Source: Ianthella basta | Lineage: Eukaryota > Porifera > Demospongiae > Verongiida > Ianthellidae | Direction of reading: 5' to 3' | DNA length: 64,000 bases | NCBI GenBank assembly: GCA_964019415.1 | Contig: OZ025871.1 | Location: forward strand, 9,345,713-9,409,712 | Shown here: piece by piece, positions 57,780-64,000 of the stretch | How positions within the stretch are numbered: position 1 is the stretch's first letter | How the letters are laid out: every line of letters begins with the position of its first letter | Program-made: the position numbers and the translations under genes | The notes under the pieces: generated by a model | What the model was told of the DNA's origin: nothing | The model's input: only the letters and a program-made list of their open reading frames with translations | The model's database searches: none

Positions 57780-60700
57780 TTGCACACATTTTTGCCAACA
57801 GCCCTTTGGCCTTCCCTCTGTAGTATGCAGCACACACAGCCAGTATTACAATTACCACCAGCACTACAAAACCTGCCACCACAATTCCAGCAATGGCACC
57901 AGCAGACAATAGTGTTGGTGAAGGAGGACAGGCTGTTTCTGTAGGTGGAGGTTGGGGGGAAGGTATACAGGGTGAATGGGGAGTTGGAGTGTGTGGAGTG
58001 GGTGAAAGGTACGTGCATGGCGGGTGTGCATGGTAGGAAGGGGGGGGGGGGGGGGGGATAGAAAACTATAGCACAGAATGAAACAGTATCGGCAGTGAGA
58101 TGGGGGATGGGAAGGATGCTGAAGTGGAATGAAAGGCAGAGGTAGATAAGTTGACAGGATGGAGAGCTAGGTACATGTACGATTGTGGAGGAGGTTGAGA
58201 TAGAGTAATAAACAAGAGTTGTTGCTGTTCAGGAATATCATTCTAGTTATATAGTGCATTTTCATAATCCCTCCCAACATACTTGTCCGCTGCAATCGAA
58301 CACTGCTGCAAGGTCCCCTGGTATTATCCATTGCAAACCAGGTGATGAGGTAGATGCGCTGTCGTGTATCCAGTCCACTATCTCCAACATTGACTGAGAA
58401 CATTAACTCTGATTGGTCAGTGGTGATGTCAATTACTTGCGATTGTGTTCCTCTCAAATCTACACATGAGTCAGTCTGTTCTGGGGAGAATGTGTAGTAC
58501 ATGTGCATCTCTTCAGAGATTGGTTGCTGCAAAGTCACAGTAACCTCCTGTATGCAGTCAGTGTCAATGTTTGAATGACCTTGAGACAACAAACTTGGAG
58601 CATCTAATAAAGAGAGAGCATTATAATGAGCTTACATGCAATCTGTAGATATGTTTTACTAAGGAAATACACAAAAGGTCTGGTGAGACGGGACACTGAA
58701 TTAGCAACTGCGCTATAATTATTATACATTTTACTGCTGCCACAATTTGCAAAATATAAATAAATTTGTATGTATGAATGGCAGTGGTTGTTTGTATGCT
58801 GTAGTACAAACGAGAAGTCCTACTCTTGAACAGTACCGAAAACCAGCAAACAAAGCTTACCATGACGAAGCGGGGACTGAACAGTTCACATAATTAACCT
58901 TACTTCACAGCGAAGGTGCACGTACACGTAGATAGCATCCTCGACATTCCCCACGTTTCGTCTTTTTCTTCTTCTTCTTCTTCTTCTTCTTCATCTTCAT
59001 CTTCATCTTCTTCTTCTTCTTCTTCTTCTTCTTCTTCTTTGACAGCCGTAGCGCATGGACCAGAGGGACCAGGGAAATATTTCTCACACCATATTGCACC
59101 ATTTTTGGCTGGCTGCATTCCTTTGTAGGTTAGAAGGCGGCATGCAATAGTGCAGAAGACAGCGTTTGCCACGACTCCTGCCGTGTTGCTTGGCAAAACA
59201 GGACGGATGCCATTTTCAAATTACATAATTAAACCGGATGAAACTGGAGTGACTGGTGCCATTGTTAGCAGCTGCAACAGTTAGCTTGTGCGCCATTTGA
59301 AGGACTTTTGTGGTCGTGCATTTCTCCGCCACGGTTGGCTTTAGGTCACCGTTCTCTCACTGGGCTATTAGCGCGGAACCTAGGTGCTAGCCCACACCTT
59401 GAGCTCCAGGAATATAAAGAAATGAGGTATAATGCCTGCACCAATGCCCAATTGTTGACACTAAGTGTGTTGCTTCAGCCTAGCTGCCCACTATAGAAAG
59501 TACAAAAACTAGAAACAATAAAAATTTTCTACAAAAGTTGTAAGGATGTAGGGGTGACATGAATAGGACAGAAACAAGTAAAGGCTGTTACACATGTACA
59601 GTTAGCATTAACCATCGTCCCTACATTCAAGGATGTAGGACTATATGGAGCAACATTCGTGCATGTAGGGACGATGGTTAATGCTCCACTGTGTAACAGC
59701 CTTTACTTGTTTCTTTCCTTTTTATGCCATCCCTACATCCTTACTATTTTTGTAGAAAATTTTTATTATTTCTAGTACATTTACGATACATAGCTTAACT
59801 ACAAACTATACAAAACTATCTTTTAAATAGCTGTTGACTGCTTAAGGCACGCAGCATCGTAGTACTCAGTCTGCTTAGGTTACTTTGCTACTTTAGGTAT
59901 GAGGGTGAAGTATGTAATACTAAGTGGGTGCCCTACACAGTATTTAACCAATGCAGATACAGCAATTCTATAATAATTGTATATACGCTACGACAAACAT
60001 CGATTAATTTTGAAAAATGCATGAATACCATCTCAAATACTTTTTAAATTGCGGCAGAGAAAACACCCTGACACTATTTACACTCACCCAGTACAGTAGC
60101 CTGGACTGGAGGAGACAGCTGGCTGGGAATTGGTGTCCGTAAGTCAGTGTACTGACTGGCATTGCAGGTGAAGATATTAGTTGACGTAGTACGGTCCATA
60201 ATGAAAGAAGAATTACTGGGAGCAGTGATGGGCACCCCATTGCGAAAGAACTGATACTCAGCATTGTACAGTGGCTGTCCATTCTTTGTTCCACAGCTAA
60301 CATTGAAGTGTTGATTAGATCCAGATGCAATCACAGTAGGAGAGACTATCACTTCCAAATGTTGCATGGCTGCATGTGAGAAAGGAACGAGCAAATGGTT
60401 ATCTAGACAGTTTGTTCTTGTAGTCTTGTGTACTGTTAGGACTATAAAATATATTCACATAACTGTATGAATATATAGATCCCGTTACCATGATAACAGG
60501 CGTTCTAAGTGATGTTTCTAAAACTCGTAGACTTTCTCTTGTATTTTGCACAGGATCTAAATCATTTAGATACTGGCTGTCTAAATCATTTAGATACTGG
60601 GTGTCTAAATCCCTGCAGCTGAAGAGAACTACAGCTGTGATAACAATTGTGGCGCCATAACATATGATACGATGCACAGGTCACCTGGCTTACTTGTTTC

Positions 60701-61495
60701 GTCGATAAATAGGGTACAGCAACAATCCGGCTACGAACCAGAGCCAAGAAATTGGAACTGCAGCTGGTTACAAGCTACTCGGATAACAGGCTTTGGTAGC
60801 TACTTACACGGCTCTGGGAAACGCTGTGGCTGACGTGGCTGACAGTGACTAAGCTTACGTTTAGCTGATGCACCGCATCCACTGCCGACCTGTAGGAAAC
60901 GCCCGCTACGAGATGAACAACCCAACTTAAGACCCAAATCACACGACGTTTTCTCTGCAATTGTCAGGAGTAGCTAACTACTTCCGGTAGACGTGTGATG
61001 ACGCAAGGACGTGTACGTAAACTGATTCGCTGCCTGCTCCTTACCCAATCATTTGGTATCTATAACACTTAAATGCTGACCAAGAGGTGTCTCTGAGATT
61101 TAGAACACGAGGCACGAGGGTGCGAATTGACATAACTGATTCATACACACAGACGTAGTGACATAACTTACTTGGAATAGTGATCATTACAGTCCCTTTT
61201 GGTGCATTGCTGAATAGTAATTCATTTTGCCTTTTAAATGACAAAAGGACACACTCAAATTTACGTGGCAGAGTGGAGTTTAATGGACCGACAGTGAGCT
61301 CTGTGGTTAGGTTATTCAGACGGGCCCACGGCACTATTTCTCCTGAGCTGGATCTTGCTATTGTCCTATCCACTGGCACACGCCACTCCACCCTGTAGTA
61401 CTGGCTAAACCTCTTAACAATCTGCAGAGCACAGGACAGTGTAGGTTGTTCTCCTTCTGTTGCAATCACCTGTCCAGTGGTGTCTGGAGGTATAG
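57780..61495 (-). CDS. Family 2 Ig-like receptor, gene F (5' part not found)
   Basis: Exons on the minus strand: 61495-61172 (Ig, LSCALQ ... FECVLLSF), 60369-60088 (Ig-like, FNVSCGTK ... IFTCNA), 58603-58283 (membrane-proximal, DCIQEVTV ... GDSGLDTRQRIYLITWF) and 57938-57780 (helix AGIVVAGFVVLVVIVILAVC). The first three match D in length (324, 282, 321 bp) and in 1-1 phase. The tyrosine codon lost in E is intact. No exon like the first Ig exon of D and E occurs between 61500 and 64000, so it is beyond the window, replaced or lost. The intron at 58604-60087 holds R-A, (TTC)n and MITE copies. Confidence 0.75.
58037..58058. repeat. Poly(G) run
   Basis: About 20 consecutive G in the intron before the membrane exon of gene F; length may vary or be misassembled. 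Confidence 0.9.
58800..59500. repeat. Dispersed repeat R-A with (TTC)n
   Basis: GAAAACCAGCAAACAAAGC, then a TTC/ATC tract (58968-59039), then GTTAGAAGGCGGCATGCA and GACAGCGTTTGCCACGACTC. The best-preserved R-A copy. It ends directly at the MITE 59509-59775, as the copy at 31434-31820 ends at its MITE. Confidence 0.75.
59509..59775. mobile_element. Complete palindromic MITE (intron of gene F)
   Basis: Starts CTAGAAACAATAAAAATTTT and ends with the complement (AAAATTTTTATTATTTCTAG). Arms of about 110 bp contain GTTACACA...GCATTAACCATCGTCCC and the reverse. Non-coding. Confidence 0.85.
60980..61005 (-). promoter_or_regulatory. ETS and CRE-like motif pair inside gene F
   Basis: On the minus strand TGCGTCATCA (61005-60996) precedes ACCGGAAGT (60988-60980). 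A CpG-richer segment follows and a GTAAGT donor occurs further downstream. This could be an internal promoter with a 5' UTR exon joining the second Ig-like exon; no good ATG-led signal peptide was found. Confidence 0.3.
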
Positions 61496-61559
61496 CTGCA
61501 GTGGGAGGAGGTTTTTGAGGTGATAGCCGAGCATAATTGCATTTGATTCATGCACAAAA

Positions 61560-61645
61560 TTATGCATGTGCCATTTAACACGTTGAGTGGTGAGGATTCC
61601 CTCTACACAGTGTATAAAATTACAATTCTTGCCTGCACAACTGTG
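61560..61645. repeat. Short direct repeat pair (with 62420-62500)
   Basis: GTGCCATTTAACACGTTGAG ... ACAGTGTATAAAATTACAAT recurs at 62427-62485 as GTGCCTTTTAACAGGTTGAG ... ACAGTGTATAAAATGACAAT. The rest of 61500-62560 shows no gene. Confidence 0.7.
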
Positions 61646-62659
61646 AAATCGTGATACGATAATATCACTGCAGTATATTATTATTACAATGTTCACTAAG
61701 ACCAATGTTATGGAAAGTTTGGCAAATGTGCGCACAAAAAAGTTGCCTACAGCACATGGGAATGGAGCAGATTTGTATTGGGACTAAAGGTAAGAGGCTT
61801 ATACATATATATAGCTGACTCTCAAGAGTTTAAGGTAGAAATTAAAATTCCAAGCTGCACCCCCATAAAGGTAGTTCATGCAGCTACAATACTGCAGCTA
61901 CTAATGATGGATTCATTCAGACTCACTCGCACTCATGTTGGTGTACATGCTTGTTATAACTATGTACCCACATCTCAGCCATAGTCAGCACACTTTCATC
62001 TAGTCTAAGAGTATAACTAACGGTTAGATTGTCTTGTTCCAACCTGTAGTCAGGCATTGCTTGATCCCTCCTACAAGTGAGATGGGGCAGGTGAAGTCTA
62101 AGCCTTATACATTGGTTTTATACCCTGTAACATTTGTTGTAGCCCGATCTGACTTCACAGCCGCAGAACAGAGAGAGCTGTATGTTGGGACTGAAGCTGT
62201 CCAGAGTCTTGAACAGCCTCAGTCAGTCTCTTTACACAGGTCCATTAAGCTATAGAGTATCTTTGGGTTGTAGCTGCCTTCGTACTTATAGTAGTAGTAT
62301 ATAGTTTATGTGTCTTTGTCGACAGGCTTTGGAATGAAAATTCATCTTCACGCTTTTCAATGCCTCACCTTAGCCTCTTTACATAGCTCACTGCAATTGA
62401 CGCATGCGGATGACAAAATTAAGCATGTGCCTTTTAACAGGTTGAGTGATGGGGATTGCCACTATACAGTGTATAAAATGACAATTCTTTGCAGTATCAA
62501 ATAAGACAACACAGTATAGTACATTGTACAGCGTAAAATGCATTCTGCTCATACATACAGGTTAGTGTATTAGACCAGACCTGACCACATGACAATTACC
62601 CCTTTTGGGGCCATGTGAGCCAAGCCACACATGACCAGAGCTACTAGGCAGATGATAAT

Positions 62660-63236
62660 CATCAGTGGGGCGAGCCTGAGCAAGGAATAAACCAATAACA
62701 TCGCACACACTCAGCAGACTGCAGAGATTGTAGCTGCAGGCCAGGTAATGCCTCACAGCAAGTGATACATTGCGCCACTTCCAGTTTAGATAGGTATCTA
62801 TGAAAGCCACACATTTTGTGACGAACCACAGGCTGTTCAAGCAGTGAAGGTTGCGGCTGCACGCGACGTTGTGCTCTATGCCTTTCTCTGTAACGGTCTA
62901 ATTGTGCTTCTGTCTCTGCAACAGTTTCAGCAGTACGTCGTTCGGTTTGGGCAGCACTTATTTGCAGCAGTCGGGCCTGTCTCTGGTCTGCACTTTCTGC
63001 AGAGCGTCGTGCCCCCTGGGTAGCACTTAACTGCTGCATGCAGGCGGGCCTGTGTCGCATTAGCAGTTGCGTTGGCCACTCGGATAGCGCACCTGGACCC
63101 TGGCCCGTTCTCTTCGCACTCTCAACCGTTCTTCTCTGCGTTCAGGTGTTTCGGAGGCACGTTTGTCTCTCTCCCGCTCTCGCCTCCGCCGTAGGCGCTC
63201 CGCGTGGGTCGGATCCATGTCGTCGTCCCGAAACAT
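62660..63236 (-). pseudogene. Helitron-type replicase N-terminal fragment, frameshifted
   Basis: From ATG 63236 the minus strand encodes Arg/Glu-rich repeats (RRRRERERDKRASETPERRE). After a frame change near 63080 it continues with QRQARLLQISAAQTERRTAE, then KMCGFHRYLSKLEVAQCITC and AECVRC. Such RE-rich repeats followed by a Cys-rich segment are familiar from the N-termini of Helitron-like proteins of invertebrates. Rep and helicase domains are absent and the frame is lost after the last cysteine pair, so this is a truncated relic. Assignment rests on remembered family pattern only. Confidence 0.55.
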
Positions 63237-63319
63237 ATGCACTGTGCAGTACGTAGGGTATGTATAAATGTTTGTACATGCACGATAGTGCAACCACAAT
63301 GTTCGTGAAGCCAAAAGCG

Positions 63320-64000
63320 GCCACTACAAATGCGATTAGCAAATAGAACTATACGGTAAGACGTACGAGGACAAACAGACAAAGTCGCCGTTGATCTCCT
63401 AACTGTAACTACGACTGCTCTGAAGGGGATTTTGAAAGGTATTTTCCTGACATTGAGGCTCTTTGCCTGAGGACATTGGCCAGCAAGGGGAAAATATGCA
63501 TATGCTGAGATCATCATGTGGTTAGTATGATATCATGTTATACAGTAAAGGTCACATGGGCTGTATTGGCAAGCCCACAATGCAATCAGTGGCAGGGCTG
63601 TCTATGTGTATAATAGTGTATAGGGATGAAGGGAGTGTTTTGTGTTCCAAATGCTCATGTAAAGGTATAATCCAGCAAGGATTCACAGCACTATGAAATG
63701 ATGTTTGAGCAGCCAGTGTATGAGATCATGAGGACTGTGAATGTGGCATTTTGGATGCTATTCCATGTGATAAGCATAATATTATACAGGAGAAATATAA
63801 TTATACTTCTTTATACAGTGATATGAAATTGACCTACAAACAATAGCAACTGAATTGAAAGTACCATACTTAGTCTGAGAAAGGAAATGCAATGGAATAC
63901 ACAAATAATGCATGACATTGTCCTTTCAATATAGTCAAACAGTCACCCAATAGTGTACCAAGGCCACTAGGAAACAAGTGGGATGCACAATGTAAGGCAT
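63320..64000. other. Right-end non-coding sequence
   Basis: AT-rich, with no frame, repeat or motif that I can support. Confidence 0.5.

Noticed and set aside
58900..59196. Poly-Glu/Lys or poly-Ser frames
   Set aside because: Produced by a (TTC)n tract inside the R-A repeat; not conserved in other copies.
60775..60960. Signal-peptide-like frame upstream of the second F exon
   Set aside because: It begins at TTG, not ATG; the hydrophobic stretch is short and the following residues do not resemble family 2.
1..64000. Direct repeats as a possible CRISPR array
   Set aside because: All repeats are duplicated units, microsatellites or transposons; there is no regular repeat-spacer pattern and the DNA is eukaryotic.

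Overview
The window is animal nuclear DNA. It has small coding exons separated by GT-AG introns, single-pass membrane proteins with immunoglobulin(Ig)-like ectodomains, non-LTR retrotransposons, foldback elements and many simple repeats. The mix of restriction-like-endonuclease (RLE) retrotransposons, a Helitron-type fragment, a Penelope-type fragment and AT-rich DNA full of TAGCTA and GCATGCA strings suggests an early-branching metazoan. A demosponge is my first guess, but this is an inference. No operon, tRNA, rRNA or CRISPR array was recognised.

Left part (1-42.3 kb). A unit of about 10.5 kb is tandemly repeated: A 1-17466, B 17467-27999, and C from 28000 with its right part more diverged at 39381-42310. 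Each unit carries one plus-strand gene of receptor family 1: a signal-peptide exon, two short extracellular exons, then a large exon with an Ig-like region, a transmembrane helix and a tail. Splice phases agree at every junction in all three copies (0-based exon-end phases 1, 0, 1). Units A and B also hold a frame-compatible alternative tail exon and a lone inverted copy of exon 2. Unit A was invaded by two related RLE retrotransposons (437-3914 and 6980-10467), each flanked by a 15-bp target-site duplication. Unit B keeps both empty sites and unit C keeps the first. Intron 1 of gene C swelled to about 9 kb with foldback repeats, MITEs, a third RLE retrotransposon of another lineage (ORF 33842-37393) and a Penelope GIY-YIG fragment.

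Right part (43.7-61.5 kb). Three minus-strand genes (D, E, F) form receptor family 2. Their exons are mostly symmetric phase 1-1 units: signal peptide plus Ig, Ig, Ig-like, a membrane-proximal cysteine-containing domain, then a transmembrane exon. D looks intact through the membrane exon. E has an in-frame TAA in its second domain exon. F has no recognisable first exon in the window. The two families converge on a gene-poor stretch at 42.3-43.7 kb.

Right edge (61.5-64 kb). This holds a short repeat pair and a broken Helitron-type N-terminal fragment. As a whole the window looks like a rapidly evolving cluster of Ig-like cell-surface receptors built by tandem and inverted duplication and reshaped by mobile elements. 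A role in allorecognition or immunity is a hypothesis drawn from architecture and clustering, not shown by the sequence.
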